From Streptomyces sp. NBC_00178 (GTDB taxonomy: Bacteria; Actinomycetota; Actinomycetes; Streptomycetales; Streptomycetaceae), in the NCBI RefSeq assembly GCF_036206005.1, contig NZ_CP108143.1:4493501-4557500 (forward strand): a stretch of DNA of 64,000 nucleotides. The letters run 5' to 3'. Positions 1-7,173 of the stretch are shown here, in pieces. The translations under genes and the position numbers were made by a program. Below the pieces are notes generated by a model, which was not told where the DNA came from, made no database searches, and saw nothing but the letters and a program-made list of their open reading frames with translations. Each line of letters starts with the position of its first letter. The first letter of the stretch is position 1.

Positions 1-386
1 GAGAGGGCCAGCCGGACGGCCGGGTCGATGCCGGCGCTGCGGTACTGGGCGGCGGCGTACGAACCCAGGGCGTCGCGGGCGGCGTTGAGGCGCTCGGTCC
101 TGCGGGCCGCCTCGTCGCGCAGGGCGTCCAGGGACTTCTCCGACGCCGCGGCCTCCTCCTTCGCTCCGTTGTACCGCTCGGTGGCGGTCTCGGCGTCGTG
201 GTACAGCCGGTCCACCTTGCTCCTGACCTGGGCCGGGGTCAGCTGGGGATCGGCCTGGGCGGCACCCTCGAGGGCGGTGGCGGACGCCGCGCCGGCGAGG
301 GCGAGGGTGGCGGCGGTGCGGGCAGCAGGCCCGGTGAACAGGCGCTGCTTGGGCTTGCGGTGAGCGGCGGTGCGATGGGCGGCCAC
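1..386 (-). CDS. NlpC/P60-type secreted cell-wall hydrolase, N-terminal part only (cut by window edge)
   Basis: Only the first 128 codons or so are inside the window; the catalytic domain lies beyond base 1. The visible part has a basic N-terminus with repeated His-Arg/Lys (HRTAAHRKPKQR), an Ala-rich signal peptide ending near an AQAD cleavage site, then an Ala/Glu/Arg-rich coiled coil. It matches, almost motif for motif, the same region of the complete NlpC/P60 protein on the minus strand at 1205-2359 (both carry SYAAAQYRS and a KVDxLY motif), so the two are paralogues. The GTG start at 386 is chosen for the GGAAGGA element about 12 bases upstream. By family knowledge it would cut peptidoglycan stem peptides outside the cell, but this is inferred from the paralogue because the active site is not visible. 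Confidence 0.8.
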   Translation of the reverse strand, partial: MAAHRTAAHRKPKQRLFTGPAARTAATLALAGAASATALEGAAQADPQLTPAQVRSKVDRLYHDAETATERYNGAKEEAAASEKSLDALRDEAARRTERLNAARDALGSYAAAQYRSAGIDPAVRLAL

Positions 387-445
387 GGGGGTGGTGCGTC
401 CTTCCGTTCGACTGCCCGCCGGGGAGACCGTCGGGCCCGCCCGGG

Positions 446-488
446 TCCGGCGGCGGGCCACCACAGGGGGGAGTGGCCCGCCGCCGGA
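446..488 (-). promoter_or_regulatory. Perfect 16-bp inverted repeat in the 5' leader of the first NlpC/P60 gene
   Basis: The arms 446-461 and 473-488 are perfect reverse complements (TCCGGCGGCGGGCCAC on both strands) around an 11-base loop. The hairpin lies 60 bases upstream of the GTG at 386 and would form in that gene's leader RNA. It has no U-tract. It could be an attenuator, an RNA stability element or a terminator. No c-di-AMP riboswitch motif is visible in this leader, unlike the paralogue's. Confidence 0.6.
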
Positions 489-533
489 TTTCCTGGCGGG
501 GTGACCGGGGTGCCGCCCGGTACGGGGGCGGCG

Positions 534-561
534 GTAACGAATCGGTCACCTGGGACGTGAC
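534..561. promoter_or_regulatory. GTnAC direct repeats, candidate MtrA-type response-regulator site
   Basis: The plus strand carries GTAAC (534-538), six bases, GTCAC (545-549), seven bases, GTGAC (557-561). Direct GTnAC repeats with about six bases between them resemble binding sites of the actinobacterial regulator MtrA, known to control wall-hydrolase genes. Placement upstream of an NlpC/P60 gene fits. The motif is short, so this is inference only. Confidence 0.35.
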
Positions 562-732
562 GCTAAACCCGGGGCACGGGGAAGAGGCGTAATGACAGCT
601 ATTGCCCTCAGATGCAGTTTCGTTTCCATGGAATGACCGGGAAATCCAACCGGAGTCCGGCAATTCGCGCAGTCCTCGCGTCAACTCATCGTTAAGTCAT
701 ACCTGGCTGAAGAGTGCTGATATGGCCGGGGC

Positions 733-738
733 TAGGCT
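733..738 (+). promoter_or_regulatory. -10 element TAGGCT for a leaderless transcript
   Basis: TAGGCT fits the streptomycete vegetative -10 consensus (TAnnnT). Counting its first base as -12 puts +1 at 745, exactly the A of the ATG of the small membrane protein. No Shine-Dalgarno element precedes that ATG. No clear -35 hexamer was seen. Confidence 0.6.
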
Positions 739-744
739 GCGGCC

Positions 745-1098
745 ATGGACGTACTCATCAATGTCTTCGTGGCCTTGCACATCATCGGAATCGCCTCCCT
801 GCTGGGCGGATTCCTCACCCAGATGAAGGCCATGGAGGCGGGCACGGCCCGCTTCGTCCCCGCCATGCTGCACGGCGCGCTCACCATGCTCGTCACCGGT
901 ATCGCCCTCGTCGGGCTGAACCAGGCCGACGACCAGCACGTGAACAACGTCAAGATCGGGATCAAGCTCCTGATCCTGGTCGCGATCCTCGCGGTGGTCT
1001 ACGTGAAGCGCGACGACGAGAAGGCCGGCAAGGGCGCCTTCGCCGCGGTCGGCGGGCTGACCGTCGCCAACATCTTCATCGCCACGCTCTGGACCTGA
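745..1098 (+). CDS. Small integral membrane protein (117 aa), unrecognised function
   Basis: The 117-residue protein reads as four hydrophobic segments: an N-terminal one including FVALHIIGIASLLGGF, one around AMLHGALTMLVTGIALVGL, one around IGIKLLILVAILAVVYV, and a C-terminal one around GGLTVANIFIATLW. A short charged loop (KRDDEKAGKG) precedes the last. It looks like a conserved four-helix actinobacterial membrane protein; I recognise no enzymatic motif and assign no function. The ATG at 745 has no ribosome binding site but coincides with the start predicted from TAGGCT at 733-738, so translation is probably leaderless. It stands alone and ends in a strong terminator shared with the convergent NlpC/P60 gene. 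Confidence 0.85.
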   Translation: MDVLINVFVALHIIGIASLLGGFLTQMKAMEAGTARFVPAMLHGALTMLVTGIALVGLNQADDQHVNNVKIGIKLLILVAILAVVYVKRDDEKAGKGAFAAVGGLTVANIFIATLWT

Positions 1099-1110
1099 GC
1101 GTCCGCGCGG

Positions 1111-1154
1111 ACGCGGGAGGGGCCCGGGGGATCGTCCCCGGGCCCCTCCCGCGT
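1111..1154. terminator. Strong 19-bp hairpin terminator between convergent genes
   Basis: Arms 1111-1129 and 1136-1154 are perfect reverse complements (ACGCGGGAGGGGCCCGGGG and its partner) around a six-base loop GATCGT. It lies 12 bases after the small membrane protein gene and 50 bases beyond the stop of the minus-strand NlpC/P60 gene, so it can serve both. As is usual in streptomycetes, there is no long U-tract. Confidence 0.85.
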
Positions 1155-1204
1155 GTGCGGCCTCCGCGAGCCGTGCGACCGTCGCGCTCCCGCAGGAGCG
1201 TGCC

Positions 1205-2359
1205 TCAGGCCGGGCGCACGCTTCCGTAGATCGGCATGTAGTAGATCGACTCCTCGCGGACGTTCGCACCCGGCTTGGGTGCGTGGATCATCATGCCGTC
1301 GCCCTTGTAGATGCCGACGTGGCTGATGTCGTCGTAGAAGAACACCAGGTCACCGGGTTTCAGGTTCGCCGTCGCCACCCGGGTGCCCACCTCGACCTGG
1401 TCCCACGTCGTGCGGGGCAGATTCACCCCGGCCGCCTTCCAGGCCGCCTGGGTGAGCCCGGAGCAGTCGTACGAGGACGGGCCCGTCGCCCCCCAGACGT
1501 ACGGCTTGCCGATCTGGGCGCGAGCGAAGGCCAGGACCTTCTCGGCCTTCGAGGCATAGCCGCTGTCCGAGCCGGTGCCGGAGCCCGAGCCGGCGGCGGT
1601 GCCCTGCCCCGCGGTCTCCTCCTTGGCGCGCTCGGACTCCGCCTTGTCGGCGGCGGCCTGCTTCCGGGCCAGGTCCTCGGCCTTGCGCTTGGCCTCCGCC
1701 TCCTTCTTGCGCTCCAGCTCGGCGAGCCGCGCCTTCTCCTCGGCGGTCAGCTTCGACAGCAGCGACCGGGCCTCGGTCAGCTTCGTCTGCACCTGCTGCT
1801 TGCTGGTGCGCAGCGAGGCCTGCGACTCGGTCAGCGTCTCCAGGCTCTTCGTCGCCTCGACGCGCTTCGCGGCGGCTTCCTTCTGCTGCGTGCGGAACTC
1901 GTTGACCGTCTTCTGCTGCTGGCTGGTCATCCGTGCCATCAGCTGGTCCTGGTCGAAGTACGACTGCGGGTCGTCCGCCAGGAAGAACGTCGCCGTCGGG
2001 GCGATCGCGCCGCTGCGGTACTGGGCGGCGGCGTAACTGCCCAGCTCGCGGCGCGTCTCGTTCAGCTTGTCGGCGCGCTGGGCCGCCGCCTCCAGGAGCG
2101 CGTCCACCTTGGAGCGCTGCTCGGCGGACGCGGACTTCGCCCGGTTGTACTCCTGCGTCGCGGTACCGGCCTGCCGGTAGAGGGCGTCGACCTTCTTCTG
2201 TACTTCCTCGATGCTGGGCTTGGGCTCCGCCGGGGCCGCCGTCGCGCTCTGGGTGGAGAGCAGGGTGACGGAGGCGAGCGCCGCGGTCGTGAGACCGACG
2301 GCAGGGGTGGTCGTGCGCACCCGGGTGCGCGGCTTGCGATGCGACGCCAAGGCCGGCAT
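1205..2359 (-). CDS. Secreted NlpC/P60 cell-wall endopeptidase (c-di-AMP riboswitch controlled)
   Basis: This 384-aa protein has a basic N-terminus, a signal peptide (hydrophobic about residues 18-40, ending ATAAPAEP), a long coiled coil rich in Glu/Lys/Ala (about 50-250), a Gly/Ser linker and a C-terminal NlpC/P60 domain (about 271-384). The catalytic Cys is C299 in YDCSG, the His is H347 in SHVGIY, and the third polar residue is probably H359 in MIHAP. Families of this architecture cut the stem peptide of peptidoglycan during growth, division or spore germination. The ATG at 2359 has GGAAGGAG just upstream. The leader contains a ydaO-type riboswitch, linking expression to c-di-AMP. It is convergent with the small membrane gene and divergent from pcrA, and is a paralogue of the truncated gene at 1-386. 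Confidence 0.95.
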   Translation of the reverse strand: MPALASHRKPRTRVRTTTPAVGLTTAALASVTLLSTQSATAAPAEPKPSIEEVQKKVDALYRQAGTATQEYNRAKSASAEQRSKVDALLEAAAQRADKLNETRRELGSYAAAQYRSGAIAPTATFFLADDPQSYFDQDQLMARMTSQQQKTVNEFRTQQKEAAAKRVEATKSLETLTESQASLRTSKQQVQTKLTEARSLLSKLTAEEKARLAELERKKEAEAKRKAEDLARKQAAADKAESERAKEETAGQGTAAGSGSGTGSDSGYASKAEKVLAFARAQIGKPYVWGATGPSSYDCSGLTQAAWKAAGVNLPRTTWDQVEVGTRVATANLKPGDLVFFYDDISHVGIYKGDGMMIHAPKPGANVREESIYYMPIYGSVRPA

Positions 2360-2369
2360 CTCCTTCCGT

Positions 2370-2510
2370 GGACCGCCTACCGGGTTAGCTGTCGGGTTCG
2401 GGCGGAACGGAAGGCTGCCCTACGGCCCGGTGGAGACGGGCCGATTCACCCCGGTGATGCGTGTGGGTCCCCGGTTCCGGGCACCTCGCGGAGCACGGAT
2501 TCGGCGGGGG
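2370..2510 (-). ncRNA. ydaO-yuaA (c-di-AMP) riboswitch in the leader of the NlpC/P60 gene
   Basis: Read on the minus strand, the leader shows the conserved parts of the actinobacterial ydaO motif in order: GGAACCGGGGACCC near 2483-2468, GGGGTGAATC near 2454-2445, the block ending CCGCCCGAACCC, then CAGCTAACCCGGTAGGCGG at about 2389-2371, immediately before the ribosome binding site. This closely resembles the element I know from Streptomyces rpfA and NlpC/P60 genes. c-di-AMP binding normally switches expression off. The 5' boundary is approximate. Confidence 0.9.
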
Positions 2511-2757
2511 TGCCCGTGCGGCGTGGTTCGCCTGAAGTGGGTTCGGGACACCCGTCGGAGCACGCTAACCAACCCGTGGTGCTCCTGTGAAGGTTGATGG
2601 CCGATATGCCCGATACATTTCCGTGACCTTCTGCGCCGGCCGGTCCGTCGGGCCGGTACAGCCCTCCGGAACTCACGCACCGTGGGCGAGCCGTGCCGGT
2701 GAGCGCACGGTGGGGGTCCGTGCGGCCGATCCGGCCCGGGCTGTCGGTGCGGCCGCC

Positions 2758-2763
2758 TAGACT
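2758..2763 (+). promoter_or_regulatory. -10 element TAGACT for near-leaderless pcrA mRNA
   Basis: TAGACT at 2758-2763 places the predicted +1 at about 2770, only three bases before the pcrA ATG at 2773. There is no Shine-Dalgarno sequence between them and no clear -35 element. The reading is a leaderless or near-leaderless pcrA transcript. Confidence 0.5.
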
Positions 2764-2772
2764 CGTGAAGCG

Positions 2773-5211
2773 ATGAGCAGCCTCTTTGACGACAGTTTCC
2801 TGACCGGCCTCCAGAACGCTGAGGAAGGCCCCCCACCGCCCCCCGAGGAGCACGCGCCCGAGGCGGTGCCGGAGGGCCTGTTCAAGGACGTCTTCGACAG
2901 CCCGCCGCCGCCCCGTGACGCGTACTACCGCGACGGTGCCCCGCGGCCCGTCGTCGACTCCGCGGCGCTGCTCGACGGGCTGAACACCGAACAGCGTGCC
3001 GCCGTCGTGCACGCCGGGTCCCCGCTGCTCATCGTCGCCGGGGCCGGGTCGGGCAAGACCAGGGTGCTCACGCACCGGATCGCGCACCTGCTCGCCGAGC
3101 GCGGGGTCCACCCGGGCCAGATCCTCGCGATCACCTTCACCAACAAGGCCGCGGGCGAGATGAAGGAGCGTGTCGAGGACCTCGTGGGCCCGCGCGCGAA
3201 CGCCATGTGGGTCATGACGTTCCACAGCGCCTGCGTGCGGATCCTGCGGCGCGAGTCCAAGCTCCTCGGCTTCACCTCGTCGTTCTCGATCTACGACGCC
3301 GCCGACTCCAAGCGGCTCATGGCGCTGGTCTGCCGTGATCTCGACCTCGACCCGAAGCGCTACCCGCCGAAGTCGTTCACGGCGAAGGTCTCGAACCTGA
3401 AGAACGAGCTGATCGACGAGGAGACCTTCGCCGGTCAGGCCGCCGACGGCTTCGAGAAGACGCTGGCCCAGGCCTACGCGCTCTACCAGGCGCGGCTGCG
3501 CGAGGCCAACGCTCTGGACTTCGACGACATCATCATGACGACGGTGCACCTGCTCCAGGCGTTCCCCGACGTCGCCGAGCACTACCGCCGGCGCTTCCGC
3601 CACGTCATGGTCGACGAGTACCAGGACACGAACCACGCCCAGTACACCCTGGTGCGCGAGCTGGTCGGCCCCGCCGGTGAGGCCGACGCCCCGGGTGAGC
3701 TCTGTGTCGTGGGTGACGCGGACCAGTCGATCTACGCCTTCCGCGGCGCGACCATCCGCAACATCCTCCAGTTCGAGGAGGACTACCCGGACGCCAGGAC
3801 GATCATGCTGGAGCAGAACTACCGCTCCACCCAGACGATCCTCTCCGCCGCCAACGCCGTCATCGAGCGCAACGAGAGCCGCCGTCCCAAGAACCTCTGG
3901 ACGAACGCCGGCGCCGGCACCCGGATCGCCGGCTACGTCGCCGACACCGAACACGACGAGGCGCAGTTCGTCGCCGACGAGATCGACCGGCTGACGGACG
4001 CCGGGGAGGCGAAGGCGGGAGACGTCGCCGTCTTCTACCGGACGAACGCCCAGTCCCGGGTCTTCGAGGAGATCTTCATCCGTGTCGGGCTGCCCTACAA
4101 GGTCGTCGGCGGAGTGCGCTTCTACGAGCGCAAGGAGGTCAGGGACGTCCTGGCCTACCTCCGGGTCCTCTCCAACCCCGAGGACACCGTCCCGCTGCGC
4201 CGCATCCTCAACGTGCCCAAGCGCGGCATCGGCGACCGGGCCGAGGCGATGATCGACGCACTGTCCCTGCGCGAGAAGATCTCCTTCCCGCAGGCGCTGC
4301 GCCGGGTCGACGAGGCGTACGGGATGGCGGCGCGCTCGGCCAACGCCGTGAAGCGGTTCAACACGCTCATGGAGGAGCTCCGCACGATCGTGGAGTCCGG
4401 CGCGGGACCGGCGGTCGTGCTGGAGGCGGTCATGGAGCGCACCGGCTACCTCGCCGAGCTCCAGGCCTCCACCGACCCGCAGGACGAGACGCGTATCGAG
4501 AACCTCCAGGAACTCGCCTCCGTCGCCCTTGAGTTCGAGCAGGAGCGGGCCGAGGACGAGGGCTCCGGGACGCTCGCGGAGTTCCTGGAGAAGGTCGCGC
4601 TGGTCGCCGACGCCGACCAGATCCCCGACGAGGACGAGGACGGCTCCGGCGTCGTCACGCTGATGACGCTGCACACCGCCAAGGGCCTCGAATTCCCGGT
4701 GGTCTTCCTGACCGGCATGGAGGACGGCGTCTTCCCGCACATGCGCGCGCTGGGGCAGGTGAAGGAGCTGGAGGAGGAGCGCCGGCTCGCCTACGTGGGC
4801 ATCACGCGCGCCCGCGAGCGCCTCTTCCTCACCCGGGCGGCGATGCGGAGCGCCTGGGGCCAGCCCGCGTACAACCCGCCCTCGCGCTTCCTGGAGGAGA
4901 TCCCCGACCAGCACCTGGAATGGAAGCGCAAGGGGCCGATGGCCGCTCCGGCGGGCCCCACTTCGGGGATCACGTCGTCGCTGTCCTCGTCGCGCTCGAA
5001 GTCCGGGCCGTCGGGATTCGCGACGCGGCGCACGTCGGAGAAGCCCGTGGTCACCCTTGTGGCGGGGGACCGGGTCACGCACGACCAGTTCGGGCTGGGC
5101 ACGGTGACCGCCGTCGAGGGGTTCGGCGACCAGGCCAAGGCGACGGTCGACTTCGGCGACGAGCGGCCGAAGAAGCTCCTGCTGCGCTACGCGCCGGTCG
5201 AGAAGCTCTGA
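2773..5211 (+). CDS. pcrA: ATP-dependent DNA helicase PcrA/UvrD (superfamily 1A)
   Basis: This 812-aa protein is a 3'-5' DNA helicase used in nucleotide-excision repair, replication restart and clearing of stalled RNA polymerase. An acidic, Pro-rich N-terminal extension (residues 1-65) precedes the Q-motif (LNTEQRAAV) and Walker A AGAGSGKT (89-96). The rest of the SF1A signature follows: ITFTNKAA, DEYQDTN (motif II), GDADQSIYAFRGA (motif III), EQNYRST (motif IV), MTLHTAKGLEFPVVFL (motif V) and YVGITRAR (motif VI). The last 55 residues or so (GDRVTHDQFGLGTV) form the Tudor-like tail that contacts RNA polymerase in other PcrA proteins. A TAGACT -10 just before the ATG suggests a leaderless message. 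The stop is one base from the stop of the convergent M23 gene, with no terminator between. Confidence 0.97.
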   Translation: MSSLFDDSFLTGLQNAEEGPPPPPEEHAPEAVPEGLFKDVFDSPPPPRDAYYRDGAPRPVVDSAALLDGLNTEQRAAVVHAGSPLLIVAGAGSGKTRVLTHRIAHLLAERGVHPGQILAITFTNKAAGEMKERVEDLVGPRANAMWVMTFHSACVRILRRESKLLGFTSSFSIYDAADSKRLMALVCRDLDLDPKRYPPKSFTAKVSNLKNELIDEETFAGQAADGFEKTLAQAYALYQARLREANALDFDDIIMTTVHLLQAFPDVAEHYRRRFRHVMVDEYQDTNHAQYTLVRELVGPAGEADAPGELCVVGDADQSIYAFRGATIRNILQFEEDYPDARTIMLEQNYRSTQTILSAANAVIERNESRRPKNLWTNAGAGTRIAGYVADTEHDEAQFVADEIDRLTDAGEAKAGDVAVFYRTNAQSRVFEEIFIRVGLPYKVVGGVRFYERKEVRDVLAYLRVLSNPEDTVPLRRILNVPKRGIGDRAEAMIDALSLREKISFPQALRRVDEAYGMAARSANAVKRFNTLMEELRTIVESGAGPAVVLEAVMERTGYLAELQASTDPQDETRIENLQELASVALEFEQERAEDEGSGTLAEFLEKVALVADADQIPDEDEDGSGVVTLMTLHTAKGLEFPVVFLTGMEDGVFPHMRALGQVKELEEERRLAYVGITRARERLFLTRAAMRSAWGQPAYNPPSRFLEEIPDQHLEWKRKGPMAAPAGPTSGITSSLSSSRSKSGPSGFATRRTSEKPVVTLVAGDRVTHDQFGLGTVTAVEGFGDQAKATVDFGDERPKKLLLRYAPVEKL

Positions 5212-5212
5212 C

Positions 5213-6934
5213 TCAGTTCGGGTTGAGGCCGTGGCTGCGGAGCCACGGCATCGGGTCGATCGCCGAGCCGCCACCGGGCCGTACCTCGAAGTGCAGGTGC
5301 GGGCCGGTGGAGTTGCCGGAGCTGCCCGAATAGGCGATGACGTCGCCCGCCTTGACCGAACCCGACCGGATCTTGGTCGTGCTGAGGTGGCAGTACCAGG
5401 TCTCCGTGCCGTCGGCGGCGGTGACGATGGCCATGTTGCCGTAGGCGCTGTTCCACTGGGTGCGCACGGTGCCGTCGGTGGCCGCCATCACGGGCGTGCC
5501 GAAGGTCACCGGGAAGTCGATACCGGTGTGGACGGACATCCAGTTCACCCCGGCCTGGCCGTAGGTGGCGCTGAGGCCGTGCTGCGAGACGGGCAGCGCG
5601 AACTTGGGACGCAGGGCCTCGCGGCGGGCAGCCTCCTCCTCGCGCTTCTTCTTCTCCGCCGCCTGGCGCTCCTTCAGGTCGAGGCGCTCCTGGGTGCGGC
5701 TGGCACGGTCGGCGAAGTTCTCGGCGTCGGCGTTGAGCGCGGCCAGCTGGGTGTCCAGCGCGTTGTTGGCGACGGCGGTCCGGGTGGTGGCGGTGTCGGC
5801 CGCCGCCATCGACGTGGTCTCGTCCTTCGTCTCGTCCGCCCCGCCCACGCCGCCCACGGACGCGGCGGCGATGCCCGCGACGCTCATGACGCAGGCGGAG
5901 GGCACGGCGACGGTGAGGAGCGCGGAGCGCTTCGCGGGAGTGCGACGGCGTCCCCGGCCGCCCCCGCGCGTCGCGGAGCGGGTCACGGGGCGCGCGGCGG
6001 CGGACCCGGCGCCGGCCGTCAGGCCGACGACGTCGGGGATCTGCTCGGCGGCCTCCGCGTGGAGATCCCCGTCGTGGTCGTCGGTGTGCACGGCTCCGGC
6101 GTCGTGGACGGCCGTCTGCGCGAGGTCGTCGGCATAGGCCGCGGGCACGTCGTAGGCGTCGGGCTCCGGGGCGTACGGGTCGTCCTGCCCGCCCTGCGCC
6201 GTCGCGGTCTCGTCGTGCGAGCCGGGCATGTCGTAGGAGACGGCGGTGTCGTGCGACCCGGTGAGGTCGTGCGCGGCGAACTCGCCCGTCTCGTAGGAGT
6301 CGTAGGGGGACGCCTGGTGTTCGTACGCGGCATACGACGTCTGTTCGGGAGCGTACGCGGTGCTCCCGGGCGTGGCGCCGGTGTTCCAGGCGGTGGCGTC
6401 GTACGTGCCGGTCTCGGGTGCCGTGTAGCTCTCGTACCCCGCGGTCTCGAAGGCGGGGGCGCTGTACGTCCCGGTCGTGTAGGCCGTGTTCTCGAAGGTC
6501 GTGGTGGCGAAGGCGCCGGTGTCTCCCGCGGCCCACTGGTCCGCCGCGCCGGTGTGGTCCCAACCGGCCGTGTCCCACGGGCCCGTCGCGTCGTCGGTGC
6601 CGTACTGGGCCGGGACCGACGCTTCGGGCGTCCAGGCCCCCGTGGTGTCGTAACCCTGCTGCGCCTGCGGATGGGCCTGCGCCTGCGGATGGGCCTGCGC
6701 CTGCGGATGGGCCTGGAGGCCGTAGGCGTCGTACGTGGCCTGCTGGTGTGCCCCGGTGTCCCAGGCGCCGGATTCGGTGGCGCCGTAGCCGTCGTAGGTG
6801 GGGTAACCGCCGCCGTACGTCTCGTGGCCGGCGTCGTGGGGGCCGGTCAGGTTCCCGAAGAGCGGGTCGGTGTCGAAGCTGCCGGTGTGGGTGTCGTAAT
6901 CGACGTACCCGGCGTGGGGGTGCTGGTCGTTCAC
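5213..6934 (-). CDS. Membrane-anchored M23 (LytM-type) peptidase with long low-complexity N-terminus
   Basis: This 573-aa protein has three parts. The first 290 residues or so are low-complexity, rich in Tyr, Thr, Gly, Asp and Ala (many YDxxG, TGAW, TYDA-like units), including a triple AHPQAQ-type repeat. A basic stretch (RGRRRTPAKR) then leads into one hydrophobic segment (LLTVAVPSACVMSVAGIAAASV). An Ala/Glu/Arg coiled coil and a C-terminal M23 domain follow. That domain carries zinc-ligand motifs HTGIDF and HLHFEV and the usual YGNMAIV and GxSGNSTGPHLHF context. The order predicts a cytoplasmic low-complexity tail, one membrane helix and an extracellular endopeptidase cutting peptidoglycan cross-bridges. 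The GTG at 6934 is preferred because GAGAGAGAAG sits just upstream; the frame stays open further 5' but with non-protein-like sequence. Confidence 0.9.
   Translation of the reverse strand: MNDQHPHAGYVDYDTHTGSFDTDPLFGNLTGPHDAGHETYGGGYPTYDGYGATESGAWDTGAHQQATYDAYGLQAHPQAQAHPQAQAHPQAQQGYDTTGAWTPEASVPAQYGTDDATGPWDTAGWDHTGAADQWAAGDTGAFATTTFENTAYTTGTYSAPAFETAGYESYTAPETGTYDATAWNTGATPGSTAYAPEQTSYAAYEHQASPYDSYETGEFAAHDLTGSHDTAVSYDMPGSHDETATAQGGQDDPYAPEPDAYDVPAAYADDLAQTAVHDAGAVHTDDHDGDLHAEAAEQIPDVVGLTAGAGSAAARPVTRSATRGGGRGRRRTPAKRSALLTVAVPSACVMSVAGIAAASVGGVGGADETKDETTSMAAADTATTRTAVANNALDTQLAALNADAENFADRASRTQERLDLKERQAAEKKKREEEAARREALRPKFALPVSQHGLSATYGQAGVNWMSVHTGIDFPVTFGTPVMAATDGTVRTQWNSAYGNMAIVTAADGTETWYCHLSTTKIRSGSVKAGDVIAYSGSSGNSTGPHLHFEVRPGGGSAIDPMPWLRSHGLNPN
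6662..6715. repeat. Three exact 18-bp tandem repeats inside the M23 peptidase gene
   Basis: CGCCTGCGGATGGGCCTG occurs three times head to tail (6662-6679, 6680-6697, 6698-6715). On the minus strand it encodes a repeated six-residue Ala-His-Pro-Gln-Ala-Gln unit in the low-complexity tail. Copy number is expected to vary between strains by slippage without breaking the frame. Confidence 0.9.
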
Positions 6935-7173
6935 CAACTTCTCTCTCGCCTCGGCAGCAGGACCTGTTCCGGGGGCCGGTGAGGGGACCCCGGGGTGAGC
7001 AGTGGCCGCGACTGTACCCGGCGGTACGCGAGGACGACAATCTTCGGCGGTCTCCGGCCGCACAGGAAACGGGCAATCGGCCGCCTTTCGGCGGACCGGC
7101 GACGCATGTTTGGCCCTATGTTCGAAACTCGTTCTATTCGATGGGGGAGTTAGGACCCTTTCGTCGCACCCGG

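Noticed and set aside
387..744. Second c-di-AMP riboswitch upstream of the first NlpC/P60 gene
   Set aside because: None of the conserved ydaO blocks seen at 2370-2510 is present on the minus strand here.
2446..5274. 942-codon frame antisense to pcrA
   Set aside because: Mirror image of a strongly conserved helicase gene; composition (Val/Gly/Arg/Asp) is the usual product of reading high-GC codons backwards.
6662..6715. Triple 18-bp repeat considered as a non-coding element
   Set aside because: It keeps the reading frame of the M23 peptidase gene and encodes a clear hexapeptide repeat.
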